DNA from: Candidatus Binataceae bacterium | Lineage (GTDB): Bacteria; Desulfobacterota; Binatia; Binatales; Binataceae | Length of the DNA stretch: 6,852 nucleotides | Reading direction: 5' to 3' | NCBI GenBank assembly: GCA_030042765.1 | Contig: JASHZA010000068.1 | Span: 1 to 6,852 of the forward strand | In this document: piece after piece, positions 1-5,902 of the stretch | How the letters are laid out: each line of letters opens with the position of its first letter | Numbering within the stretch: the first letter of the stretch is position 1 | Made by a program: the position numbers and the translations under genes | The notes under the pieces: model-generated | Told to the model about the DNA's origin: nothing | Seen by the model: only the letters and a program-made list of their open reading frames with translations | The model's database searches: none

Positions 1-1154
1 CGCTGATGGCCGCGGAGCTAACAGCCTTGATGCCCGTCGAGGGCGGCTTTTACTTCTGGGTCAAAGAAGCGCTGGGACCCTTCGCCGGCTTCGTCGAAGT
101 CTATGTCACCATCCTTTACTCTGCCGTCGACACCGCGATTTACCCGGTACTTTTCGCCACATACCTCTCTTTTCTTATCCCGGTGGGTGTTTCCGGCCAG
201 ATAATTCTTGGCATTCTCCTGGTATGGGTGGCTGGAATTCTCAACCTCCTGGGGGTACGGCCGGTCGGCAACGCTTCCGTCGTCTTAACAGCCATCTTGC
301 TTGCGCCTTTCGTCGCACTGGTGCTGGCTGGGATACCACGGCTGGTTCATTGGCAACTTCCGGCCCAACCACTTACCGGCGGCTCCCTTTTTGCCGCCGT
401 TGGTGGCGGCCTCACCGTGGTAATCTGGAACTTCAGTGGATGGGAAAATCTGAGTGCAGTGGCGGCCGAAATCGACGAGCCGCAGCGCAACTATCTTAGG
501 GCGATCTCCGTCGCGTTACCGCTGGTTGCGCTTGGATATTTGCTGCCACTAATGGTCTCGGTTTCAGGCCCCGGAGGGGCAGCGCAATGGCGCACTGGCT
601 GGTTCGCCGAAATCGGCCGTCAGCTCGGCGGACCCTTCATGGAGGCTGCGATCGCTGGCGGCGGAGCGGTATCCGCTTTCGCGATGTTCCAGGCGGCACT
701 ACTATGGGTCTCGCGGATGCCGTTCGTGTTGGCAGGCGAGGGCTATCTGCCCGAGGGCCTAGCTGTCCTCCATAGTGAGCATGGGACGCCTGCGCGTTCA
801 ATCATCGCGTGCTGCGTTGGCTTCAGCCTGCTTGTGCCGCTTGGATTTGTCGCACTAGTCGTGCTCGACGTCTTCTTCTACATGTTTGCGCTTATGCTGG
901 AGATGCAAGCGCTGGTTCGCCTGCGGCGAATATTGCCTGACCGAACGGGAAGGTTTGTTATTGGCGGCGGGAGACCTGCGTTATGCGCAACCGTCGTAGC
1001 ACCGATTGCCACTTGGCTGGCGACCTTCGGCTTCGCCGAATCGCAGGGCAGTGGCATGACAGATCTGATCGTCAGTGTCGCGTTGGCAGCGTCCGTATGG
1101 CCGGCCTATATCCTTCTGCGCCGCCGTTATGGGGGTCCACCTGTCACATCGTAA
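1..1154 (+). CDS. APC-superfamily amino acid/polyamine permease, 5'-truncated by the window edge
   Basis: Inner-membrane secondary transporter, probably moving amino acids or polyamines by cation symport or exchange. The reading frame is open to the left edge, and the first in-frame ATG (position 6) falls inside a conserved stretch. That stretch (ELTALMPVEGGFYFWVKEAL) matches the family's TM2-TM3 region, so the true start and TM1 lie upstream. About 382 residues are visible against roughly 430-470 for full-length members. Family marks include a WNFSGWENLSAVAAE-type segment at visible residues 141-155, followed by EIDEPQRNY, and a loop HGTP at residues 259-262 before the next helix. Many hydrophobic helices run to the basic C-terminus (LRRRYGG). 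The gene ends in TAA at 1152-1154, 6 bp from the convergent Nudix stop, with no clear terminator between them. The family is clear. The substrate cannot be told from sequence alone; the WN.SGW.N segment recalls the plant polyamine/LAT-like branch. Confidence 0.88.
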   Translation, partial: LMAAELTALMPVEGGFYFWVKEALGPFAGFVEVYVTILYSAVDTAIYPVLFATYLSFLIPVGVSGQIILGILLVWVAGILNLLGVRPVGNASVVLTAILLAPFVALVLAGIPRLVHWQLPAQPLTGGSLFAAVGGGLTVVIWNFSGWENLSAVAAEIDEPQRNYLRAISVALPLVALGYLLPLMVSVSGPGGAAQWRTGWFAEIGRQLGGPFMEAAIAGGGAVSAFAMFQAALLWVSRMPFVLAGEGYLPEGLAVLHSEHGTPARSIIACCVGFSLLVPLGFVALVVLDVFFYMFALMLEMQALVRLRRILPDRTGRFVIGGGRPALCATVVAPIATWLATFGFAESQGSGMTDLIVSVALAASVWPAYILLRRRYGGPPVTS

Positions 1155-1160
1155 GGAAGT

Positions 1161-1727
1161 CTAGCGTCGGCGACGCCGCGGAGGATTGTAGACGTGAAAG
1201 AACGAAAAAGCTGCGATCACGAGTGCATGACTGATCTTGCCTGAGGCTATCAGCTCCCGGATCTGGTTGAGCGGGACGGTCACTACTTCGGTCTCCTCGC
1301 TGCCGGCGCTGTCATAGTGCGGCTCGGCGACCTTATGAACGTTGCGGGCCAGAAATGAGTAGCAGAAATTGGGCTGGATCGCTGGATTCGGATGGACACG
1401 GCCGAGCGGGATCACTTCGTTCGAAATGTAACCGCATTCCTCACGCATCTCACGCATCGCCGCCTCGGCCGGATTTCGGTCCTCGGGATCGATCATGCCG
1501 CCGGGAATCTCCAGCGTGAACGCGCTCACGCCGTGCCTGAACTGCCGAACGAGGACGACTTCGCGATCGCGGGTGAGCGGGATGATATTGACCCATGCGG
1601 GCGCCTCCAGCACGAAGAAATCACGTTCGCCGCGCCGCGGGTGCGCAGATTTGCGCCGATGGAGATCGAAGATCGGCGTGGTATAGACGCGTTCGCTCTC
1701 GAGCATCCGCCATTTGCGGGCTTTCAA
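1161..1727 (-). CDS. Nudix hydrolase, ADP-ribose pyrophosphatase-like
   Basis: Probable cytosolic Nudix pyrophosphohydrolase of 188 aa that splits nucleoside-diphosphate-linked substrates such as ADP-ribose, an activity typical of this subfamily. The Nudix box is at residues 76-100: PGGMIDPEDRNPAEAAM leads into REMREECGY, which carries the metal-binding glutamates E93, E96 and E97. Compared with GX5EX7REUXEEXGU, the first Glu is replaced by Asp83 and the spacer is one residue longer, as is common in this branch. The N-terminal strand region (VYTTPIFDLHRRK) and VVLVRQFRHGV are also typical of ADP-ribose pyrophosphatases. The start is TTG at 1725-1727, backed by a GGAGG site 7 nt upstream; an in-frame ATG at 1704-1706 has no comparable site. 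The C-terminus ends in five arginines. It is the last gene of the minus-strand cluster, 82 bp after the CoA-binding gene. The substrate is inferred from the family only. Confidence 0.88.
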   Translation of the reverse strand: MKARKWRMLESERVYTTPIFDLHRRKSAHPRRGERDFFVLEAPAWVNIIPLTRDREVVLVRQFRHGVSAFTLEIPGGMIDPEDRNPAEAAMREMREECGYISNEVIPLGRVHPNPAIQPNFCYSFLARNVHKVAEPHYDSAGSEETEVVTVPLNQIRELIASGKISHALVIAAFSFFHVYNPPRRRRR

Positions 1728-1734
1728 GTCGGAA

Positions 1735-1740
1735 CCTCCG
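1735..1740 (-). promoter_or_regulatory. Ribosome binding site selecting the TTG start of the Nudix gene
   Basis: Read on the minus strand the bases are CGGAGG, a near-perfect Shine-Dalgarno sequence, with 7 nt (ttccgac) before the TTG at 1725-1727. The alternative ATG at 1704-1706 lacks a site at proper distance, so this motif decides the start. Confidence 0.65.
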
Positions 1741-1761
1741 GCGGCGCCACGTTCGCGCCGC
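1741..1761 (-). repeat. Perfect 7-bp inverted repeat just upstream of the Nudix ribosome binding site
   Basis: GCGGCGC at 1741-1747 and its exact reverse complement GCGCCGC at 1755-1761 flank a 7-nt loop. In the minus-strand transcript this would form a GC-only hairpin ending directly beside the Shine-Dalgarno bases at 1735-1740. No T-run follows, so it is not a classical intrinsic terminator. It could modulate ribosome access or mRNA processing between the CoA-binding and Nudix genes. Chance formation in GC-rich DNA is quite possible. Confidence 0.4.
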
Positions 1762-1809
1762 GGGAATTCGCTGCCGGGTTAGAGCCGCGCGCAGCTGGCG
1801 TTGAATAAT

Positions 1810-2238
1810 TCAAAACAGCCGTCGGTATTCGATCGCCGGGCACCTATCCATCACGACCGTCATTCCGGCCTTCGCGGCGCGGTCGGCCGCTTGAAGATTG
1901 ACCACACCTAATTGGCCCCAAAGGATGCGGGCGCCCTTGCGGATCGCTTGCTCGGCAATCTCCGGAAGATGTTCTGGCCGCCGGAAGACGTCGACCATCT
2001 CGACCGGACCCGGAATCGCTTCGATATCGGGGTAGCAGCACTCGCCTAATTGCTTGCGCAACGCCTCTGGCTCAAGCTGCGGGTTCACCGGGATCACCCG
2101 AAAACCCTTGCTCTTGAGCAGCATTGCGATGCGCAGGCTGTCGCGATCAGGATTATCCGAGCATCCGACCACAGCCACTGTCGTCGGATTGGCAAGAATC
2201 GCATAAATTTCCGAGTCGGATGGGTTTGTGAAGGTCAT
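1810..2238 (-). CDS. CoA-binding domain protein (YccU-type, CoA_binding_2 family)
   Basis: Small cytosolic Rossmann-fold protein of 142 aa, the usual full length for stand-alone CoA-binding proteins related to the N-terminal domain of succinyl-CoA synthetase alpha. The N-terminal strand-turn-helix VAVVGCSDNPDRDS and the following KGFRVIPVNPQ form the CoA/nucleotide-binding core. The middle IPGPVEMVDVFRRPEHLPEI and the C-terminal TVVMDRCPAIEYRRL are signature blocks of the family. The molecular role of these proteins is poorly known; binding of CoA or acyl-CoA is known for relatives, and no catalytic residues are evident. The ATG is at 2236-2238. An AGGAG lies at 2252-2256, a rather long 13 nt upstream. 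The gene begins 22 bp after the phosphatase stop in the same operon, and the stop is TGA at 1810-1812. Confidence 0.9.
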   Translation of the reverse strand: MTFTNPSDSEIYAILANPTTVAVVGCSDNPDRDSLRIAMLLKSKGFRVIPVNPQLEPEALRKQLGECCYPDIEAIPGPVEMVDVFRRPEHLPEIAEQAIRKGARILWGQLGVVNLQAADRAAKAGMTVVMDRCPAIEYRRLF

Positions 2239-2260
2239 CGGGTCTCGCTTTCTCCTGTGG

Positions 2261-2785
2261 CTATTCGGTCTCCAGCAGGCGGTCGATTACCCGTGGCACC
2301 AGCCGCATGATCTCTTCGCGGCACTGCGCAAAAACACCTTCGCCTTTTTCGAAGGGATCATCGATGTCGCCCTCTTCCCCCGCAAATCCGCGCAATGTGT
2401 GTACTTCGAGCGCTGCATGCAATTCAAATCGCTCGCGCAGTTCACGGGCCTGTTGCTGGGTCATCGCGATCACGAGGTCCGCAGCCTGAAGTAATTCCGG
2501 ATGGCGTTTCAGATCGGTCGAGGTTGCCTCTTCACCCAGATGGATTCCGACGTCCCGGAGTGTCATTCGCGTGTCGAGCGAAACCAGGGCGCCGTCGCGC
2601 GCGTACGGTGCGATCCCGGCGGAGCGCACGCGCACGCGCTCCTCGACCCCACGCAGGCGCAACTCGCGCACAATCAGATGCTCAGCCATCACGCTACGCG
2701 CCGTGTTGGCGGCGCAAATCAGAAGCACAGAACGAAGGCGCGGCCCGCCCTGGGTCGCGCTTTCGTCACCTCGCTGCCTTCGCAC
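2261..2785 (-). CDS. Low-molecular-weight protein phosphatase family (LMW-PTP fold)
   Basis: Predicted cytosolic cysteine-dependent phosphatase. The P-loop C24-A-A-N-T-A-R30-S fits the CX5RS catalytic signature, preceded by the hydrophobic strand VLLI and followed by MAEHL as in the family. The general acid lies in the D143-P144-F145 block. The second P-loop Cys found in most relatives (CTGNTCRS) is Ala29. Thr28 occupies the position that in YwlE-type enzymes favours phospho-arginine, so arginine phosphatase activity is possible but unproven. Only C24 and C155 are present, so the resolving-cysteine pair of thioredoxin-linked arsenate reductases is missing. The start used here is GTG at 2783-2785, 3 nt after the dehydrogenase stop, suggesting translational coupling. 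It adds about 18 residues before the core; an in-frame GTG at 2726-2728 is an alternative but has no visible ribosome site. At 174 aa it is slightly longer than typical. Confidence 0.82.
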   Translation of the reverse strand: MRRQRGDESATQGGPRLRSVLLICAANTARSVMAEHLIVRELRLRGVEERVRVRSAGIAPYARDGALVSLDTRMTLRDVGIHLGEEATSTDLKRHPELLQAADLVIAMTQQQARELRERFELHAALEVHTLRGFAGEEGDIDDPFEKGEGVFAQCREEIMRLVPRVIDRLLETE

Positions 2786-2788
2786 TGG

Positions 2789-3730
2789 TCAGACCGTTCC
2801 CGCCAACACGTCACCCAGGTTTTCCTTCTTGGTGATACCCTTGGCGAGTTCCTGCTTGACGCGCGCGCCCAGCTCAGCCGGATCCCAGAACCTGAGGGGA
2901 CCAGACTGTGTAATCTTGCCCGCGCTGTGCCATCCGCGCATCAGCCACACCATGCCCAGGCCCACCCGGAAGACTTCACCGTGAACCTCCTTGGCATCGT
3001 CGCTGCCGAGCCATGCAACCAGCGGCGCCACGTGGGCCGGACTGAAGCGGTCGACCTCGCCGGACTTCGGCTGCGGCATCGTTGCCGCCGTCTGAGGCGT
3101 CGCATCGATCGTCAGGCGGGTCCGGGCAACCGGGGCAATCGCGTTGATGCAAACGCCGTAGCGGGACATCTCGCGATCCATGATTATTGCCATGGTAGCG
3201 ACCGCCGCCTTGGCTGTGCCGTAATTGCTTTGGCCCGCGTTCCCGAGCAGCCCCGAATCGGAACTGGTATTGATCAGGCGCCCGTTGAGCATGTTCCCGG
3301 CTTTGTGCTGCTCGCGCCAGTAATTGCACGCGTGACGGGCCAGGTTGAAGGTGCCTTTGAGATGCACCGCCAGGACCGCGTCGAAATCCTCTTCGCTCAT
3401 ATTGAAGATCATCCGGTCGCGCAGGATCCCGGCGTTGTTGACCACGATATTGAGCTTACCGAAATTGTCGATCGCGCATTCCGTGATCCGCTTGGCCCCC
3501 TTGAAGTCGGATACGCTTTCGTAATTGGCGACCGCCTCGCCGCCAGCCGCGCGGATCTCTTTCACCACCTCTTCAGCCGGCGAACGCGACTGTCCAGTGC
3601 CGTCGAAGTGGCCGCCGAGGTCATTGACAACGACCTTTGCTCCTTGCTTGGCCATCAGCAGCGCCTCTTCGCGGCCGATTCCGCGTCCGGCCCCGGTGAT
3701 GACCGCGACCTTGCCCTCTAATAGTGCCAT
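2789..3730 (-). CDS. Short-chain dehydrogenase, MFE-2-like 3-hydroxyacyl-CoA dehydrogenase type
   Basis: Predicted NAD(P)(H)-dependent oxidoreductase of 313 aa. The cofactor motif TGAGRGIG is at residues 12-19, and Asp37 in VVVNDLGG at the end of strand 2 suggests a preference for NAD(H). NNAG is at 98-101 and the catalytic set is N129, S157, Y170 and K174 (YGTAK). VVVNDLGG, the long insert after it, and NNAGILRDRMI resemble the dehydrogenase unit of peroxisomal multifunctional enzyme 2 (D-3-hydroxyacyl-CoA dehydrogenase). The actual acyl or alcohol substrate is inferred. The C-terminal extension (about residues 260-313) is longer than in minimal SDRs and holds no hydratase or SCP2 domain. 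The frame is open up to 3796, but the ATG at 3728-3730 fits the family N-terminus (MALLEGKVAVITG) and has a good ribosome site. It is the first gene of the minus-strand cluster. Confidence 0.92.
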   Translation of the reverse strand: MALLEGKVAVITGAGRGIGREEALLMAKQGAKVVVNDLGGHFDGTGQSRSPAEEVVKEIRAAGGEAVANYESVSDFKGAKRITECAIDNFGKLNIVVNNAGILRDRMIFNMSEEDFDAVLAVHLKGTFNLARHACNYWREQHKAGNMLNGRLINTSSDSGLLGNAGQSNYGTAKAAVATMAIIMDREMSRYGVCINAIAPVARTRLTIDATPQTAATMPQPKSGEVDRFSPAHVAPLVAWLGSDDAKEVHGEVFRVGLGMVWLMRGWHSAGKITQSGPLRFWDPAELGARVKQELAKGITKKENLGDVLAGTV

Positions 3731-3740
3731 CGTGGTTAGT

Positions 3741-3750
3741 TCCTCTCCCC
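3741..3750 (-). promoter_or_regulatory. Ribosome binding site of the short-chain dehydrogenase
   Basis: On the minus strand the bases read GGGGAGAGGA, with AGGA 10 nt before the ATG at 3728-3730. This supports that start over the extended frame reaching 3796. Confidence 0.6.
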
Positions 3751-3905
3751 GTTCTGATTTTGAACCTTGCTCGACCCTCGCAACGGTGCCCAACATACTT
3801 CCAAGCGCATCGACTGCCCTTCAGTGGCAACTGACGGTTTCTGCCGGAAGATCACCTCTGCGTCGAAGTCTATCTAGAGCGCGCGTTTACGGCGCCGATT
3901 TTCCA

Positions 3906-3934
3906 ATTATAAGCGGTTCCGACCGAATTCTGGA
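3906..3934 (-). promoter_or_regulatory. Candidate sigma-70-type promoter for the dehydrogenase operon
   Basis: On the minus strand the -10 element is a perfect TATAAT (3906-3911). The hexamer 17 nt upstream, TCCAGA (3929-3934), matches the -35 consensus at only three positions. Transcription would start near 3899, giving a leader of about 170 nt to the ATG at 3730. The -10 core TTATAA is palindromic, so a rightward reading (TTTACG at 3886-3891, TATAAG at 3908-3913, spacing 16) is also possible. Confidence 0.35.
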
Positions 3935-4013
3935 TAGACTCGCGGAGGGTTCAAAGTCAAGGCAGTTCTCTTTGCTGCTTCCGGCCTGCGACTGTGTCCC
4001 TCCTTTTCCCCTC

Positions 4014-4043
4014 TTGGTAGGGCATCGCTATCGCTAGTACAAT
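4014..4043 (+). promoter_or_regulatory. Candidate sigma-70-type promoter for the tolQ-tolR operon
   Basis: TTGGTA (4014-4019) matches four of six -35 positions and TACAAT (4038-4043) five of six -10 positions, with an 18-nt spacer. The start site would be near 4050, about 120 nt before the ATG at 4171. A pyrimidine tract lies directly upstream. Confidence 0.4.
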
Positions 4044-4158
4044 TTAGAGCGGACGGTCGAAAGGCGTCCAAAATGGTGTCTCTTGACAGGAACGACACTT
4101 TTTGGGCACTTGGGCGGACCTGGGGCGCAGGGGAACGCCTGAAAATTTATCGGTTCTC

Positions 4159-4163
4159 GGGGA
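4159..4163 (+). promoter_or_regulatory. Ribosome binding site deciding the tolQ/exbB-like start
   Basis: GGGGA lies 7 nt before the ATG at 4171-4173. The longer in-frame reading from a TTG at 4102 would add 23 residues unlike any family N-terminus, so the ATG is preferred. Confidence 0.5.
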
Positions 4164-4170
4164 CTTAGGG

Positions 4171-4812
4171 ATGCAGAATCAGTTCAGTATTTTGGCGATG
4201 ATTATGCAGGGTTGGTACGCGACCTACCCCCTGTTAATCATTTCGGTCGTCTGCGTTACAATCATTTTCGAACGCATTTGGGCGCTATGGGGACTTAACA
4301 CCCGCGCCGCGCGCCTCGCCGAAGGACTCATCGGCTTGCTCCGCCAGGGCAAATTCAAAGAAGCGCTCGATCGCCTTCAGGCACGTCCAAGCCCGTGCGA
4401 ACGAGTCTTCCATGACCTTATCTCAGAGGCGCAGTCAGCGGATCGAACCCGTCTGGAGGAGGTGGACGAGGAGCGCCGTTTCGCCGAGTCAATTCAGCTT
4501 CGCGGACCCATCTGGGTGCTCGCAACGTCAGGCGCGTCGGCCCCCTTTATTGGGCTCTTCGGTACGGTGGTCGGTATTCTGGTAGCTTTCCAATCGATGG
4601 CGGTAATGGGAACTGGCGGCTTTTCGGTGGTCGCTGCCGGCATTTCGGAGGCGCTGATCTCGACGGCGCTCGGCCTGGTCGTCGCGATCATCGCAGTCAT
4701 TTTCTACAATTATTTTTCTCAGAAGGTTGAGGCAATCAACGCTACGATTCACATCTGTGCCATTCGCCTGATCGACGCCGCGCTTGCAGGGAGGGAGGCT
4801 AATGGCCGTTAG
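4171..4812 (+). CDS. MotA/TolQ/ExbB-family proton channel subunit
   Basis: Inner-membrane subunit of 213 aa that forms, with TolR/ExbD dimers, a proton-driven motor powering a partner protein. Three membrane segments are visible: about residues 19-38, 112-140 and 155-180, with the usual large cytoplasmic loop between the first two (L53-R111). The core motif LATSGASAPFIGLFGTVVGI (117-136) matches the family's second helix. ISEALISTALGLVVAI (158-173) matches the third. The two channel threonines, T132 and T165, sit 33 residues apart, the same spacing as T148/T181 of E. coli ExbB and T145/T178 of TolQ. The C-terminus is short, as in TolQ/ExbB and unlike flagellar MotA. It is the first gene of the operon and overlaps the next by 11 nt (ATGGCCGTTAG), implying coupled translation and fixed stoichiometry. 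TolQ, ExbB and AglR-type roles cannot be separated by sequence alone, so no symbol is given. Confidence 0.93.
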   Translation: MQNQFSILAMIMQGWYATYPLLIISVVCVTIIFERIWALWGLNTRAARLAEGLIGLLRQGKFKEALDRLQARPSPCERVFHDLISEAQSADRTRLEEVDEERRFAESIQLRGPIWVLATSGASAPFIGLFGTVVGILVAFQSMAVMGTGGFSVVAAGISEALISTALGLVVAIIAVIFYNYFSQKVEAINATIHICAIRLIDAALAGREANGR

Positions 4813-5239
4813 CGTGCCGTCGGGCGGCGGCGGGATGTTCTGGGAAATCAACATCACGCCGTTGACCGATATCTTCCTTGTTCTGCTTATCATTTTTATG
4901 GTGACGACCTCGGTCGCGGTCGAATCGGCTACCCACGTCGATCTGCCACTGGCGGGTAATACTTCGCCTGAAAACAAAGGGGTAATCGTCACCTATACCG
5001 CCAACCACGAGCTTTTCGTCAATTCCAAGGACGTTCCCGAGCGTGAATTCGAGCCTGCCTTGGCCGAGGCGCTGGGTCGTGTTGACGTAAAGGTTGTGAT
5101 TTTCCAGGGGGATCGCACGGTTCTGCTAGGTGATATGGTGAGGATTCTCAATGTCGCGAAAGCGGCGGGCGCCCAGCAGATAGCGATTGCGGCAAAACGG
5201 GCCATGGGCGGGCAGCTTAGCTCGTCAGCCAGCAATTAG
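4802..5239 (+). CDS. TolR/ExbD-family proton channel subunit, first copy
   Basis: Single-pass inner-membrane protein of 145 aa with a periplasmic C-terminal domain, partner of the TolQ/ExbB-like channel. The short cytoplasmic N-terminus (MAVSVPSGGGGMFWE) leads into INITPLTDIFLVLLIIFMV (residues 16-34). Within it Asp23 is the conserved protonatable residue equivalent to D25 of ExbD and D23 of TolR. The periplasmic domain shows the family pattern: VDLP, a beta strand VIVTYTANHELFVN, then VVIFQGDRTVLLGDMVRILNVAKAAGAQQIAIA. There is no OmpA-like peptidoglycan-binding domain, so it is not MotB or ZorB. The ATG at 4802 overlaps the tolQ-like stop and has a strong GGGAGG 7 nt upstream; a TTG at 4784 would add six residues and is less likely. 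The C-terminus ends in a Ser-rich tail. Confidence 0.93.
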   Translation: MAVSVPSGGGGMFWEINITPLTDIFLVLLIIFMVTTSVAVESATHVDLPLAGNTSPENKGVIVTYTANHELFVNSKDVPEREFEPALAEALGRVDVKVVIFQGDRTVLLGDMVRILNVAKAAGAQQIAIAAKRAMGGQLSSSASN

Positions 5240-5302
5240 GACACGAGGCACAAGACGCCGGCGGCGGTGACGATCCAACCAGAGGCGTCAGGACTATTGA
5301 CG

Positions 5303-5827
5303 ATGGCGATCCAAACGGGAGGCGAGCGAGGCGGCATTTTTGCCTCGATCAACATCACCCCGCTGACCGATATTTTCCTTGTTCTCCTGATTATATTTAT
5401 GGTCGCAACCGCGATCACGATAGAGTCGGCCGCACACGTCGACCTGCCCAGACTTCAAGCCCCTAACCAAAAGCAACCGCCCAAGGGCGTTACGGTCACC
5501 TACACCGCCGACCATCAGATCTACGTCAATCAAAGGAACGTAGCGGAGGGAGAACTGGGCCGCGCGATTCATGACGCGCTCAGCAAAACCCCCGAGAAAT
5601 TGGTGGTTTTCGACGGAGACCCCAGGGTTATCCTTGGCGACATGGTCAGAATTCTGGATATCGCCAAATCCTCCGGCGCCGACCAGATCGCACTTGCTGT
5701 CTCGGGCGGTTCAGGCGGCAGTGCCACAATGGGAGAAATGCAACCAGGTAGCGTGCCGGCTGCGGAAGGCATCGCTCCGGGCAGTGAACCGGAGTCCGAG
5801 CAGGTGGCACCTTCAGAGGCTCCTTGA
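5303..5827 (+). CDS. TolR/ExbD-family proton channel subunit, second copy with acidic tail
   Basis: A 174-aa paralogue of the preceding protein. Its membrane segment is residue-for-residue identical (residues 16-34, with the key Asp23), and the periplasmic domain follows the same order (VDLP, VTVTYTADHQIYVN, VVFDGDPRVILGDMVRILDIAKSSGADQIALAV). It differs by an insertion around QAPNQKQPP after VDLP and by a roughly 41-residue tail (134-174) rich in Gly, Ser, Pro and Glu with no Lys or Arg, probably disordered in the periplasm. The ATG at 5303 is chosen because its N-terminus aligns with copy one and AGGA (5290-5293) lies 9 nt upstream; a GTG at 5267 would add 12 unrelated residues. Paired TolR/ExbD subunits are known in the AglRQS gliding motor of Myxococcus and in Xanthomonas exbD1/exbD2, so a hetero-oligomeric channel is the likely role. 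Confidence 0.92.
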   Translation: MAIQTGGERGGIFASINITPLTDIFLVLLIIFMVATAITIESAAHVDLPRLQAPNQKQPPKGVTVTYTADHQIYVNQRNVAEGELGRAIHDALSKTPEKLVVFDGDPRVILGDMVRILDIAKSSGADQIALAVSGGSGGSATMGEMQPGSVPAAEGIAPGSEPESEQVAPSEAP

Positions 5828-5887
5828 CCGGAGAAAGTCGTATAGCCCGTAATTAAGGCCTCCGACGGCATCTAATCCTTCGGCGGC

Positions 5888-5892
5888 GAGGA
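5888..5892 (+). promoter_or_regulatory. Ribosome binding site of the VWA transducer gene
   Basis: GAGGA lies 10 nt before the ATG at 5903-5905. An in-frame TAA at 5873-5875 excludes any much longer start, so this ATG is the first possible one. The 75-bp gap after the second tolR-like gene shows no convincing terminator, so read-through from the operon is expected. Confidence 0.5.
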
Positions 5893-5902
5893 CAGCTTCG
5901 CA

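Larger units (their letters stand above)
3731..4170. other. Divergent intergenic control region
   Basis: This stretch of about 440 bp separates the minus-strand dehydrogenase operon from the plus-strand TolQ-TolR operon. I see no convincing gene in it: the short frames on either strand have no family resemblance and biased, low-quality composition. It holds a TATAAT-like box facing left (3906-3911), a TTGGTA-18-TACAAT promoter facing right (4014-4043), and a 19-nt all-pyrimidine tract at 3997-4015 just before the latter. From a start near 4050 the tolQ-like mRNA would have a leader of about 120 nt. I found no recognisable riboswitch or operator dyad in that leader. Confidence 0.6.

Noticed and set aside
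1164..1176. GCGTCGGCGACGC palindrome at the convergent gene ends, as a possible bidirectional terminator
   Set aside because: The stem is only about 5 bp with a tiny loop, lies in the poly-Arg codons of the Nudix gene, and has no T-run on either strand.
2261..2785. Thioredoxin-linked arsenate reductase as the identity of the phosphatase-like gene
   Set aside because: Apart from the P-loop Cys24 there is only one other Cys (155), so the required resolving cysteine pair is absent, and no ars genes are nearby.
2501..3721. A long + strand open frame (406 codons) opposite the dehydrogenase and phosphatase genes
   Set aside because: It is antisense to two well-supported genes, shows no family resemblance, and is rich in Arg, His and Asp as expected of a mirror frame of GC-biased codons.
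4083..4088. A perfect TTGACA (-35-like) before the tolQ-like gene
   Set aside because: No -10-like hexamer is found 16-18 nt downstream (sequence there is ggcacttg), so it does not make a promoter by itself.
3907..4098. A 63-codon minus-strand frame in the divergent intergenic region
   Set aside because: It has no recognisable domain or good ribosome site, and it overlaps the candidate promoter elements; likely chance.
4171..5827. Zorya-type anti-phage motor (ZorA/ZorB)
   Set aside because: The channel subunit lacks the long ZorA cytoplasmic tail, the TolR-like proteins have no OmpA-like peptidoglycan domain, and no ZorC/D/E-like gene is visible.
5840..5892. GC-rich imperfect dyad between the second tolR-like gene and the VWA gene as a terminator
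   Set aside because: The pairing (GCCTCCGACGG with CCTTCGGCGGCGAGG) is broken and is followed by no T-run, so I do not call termination here.
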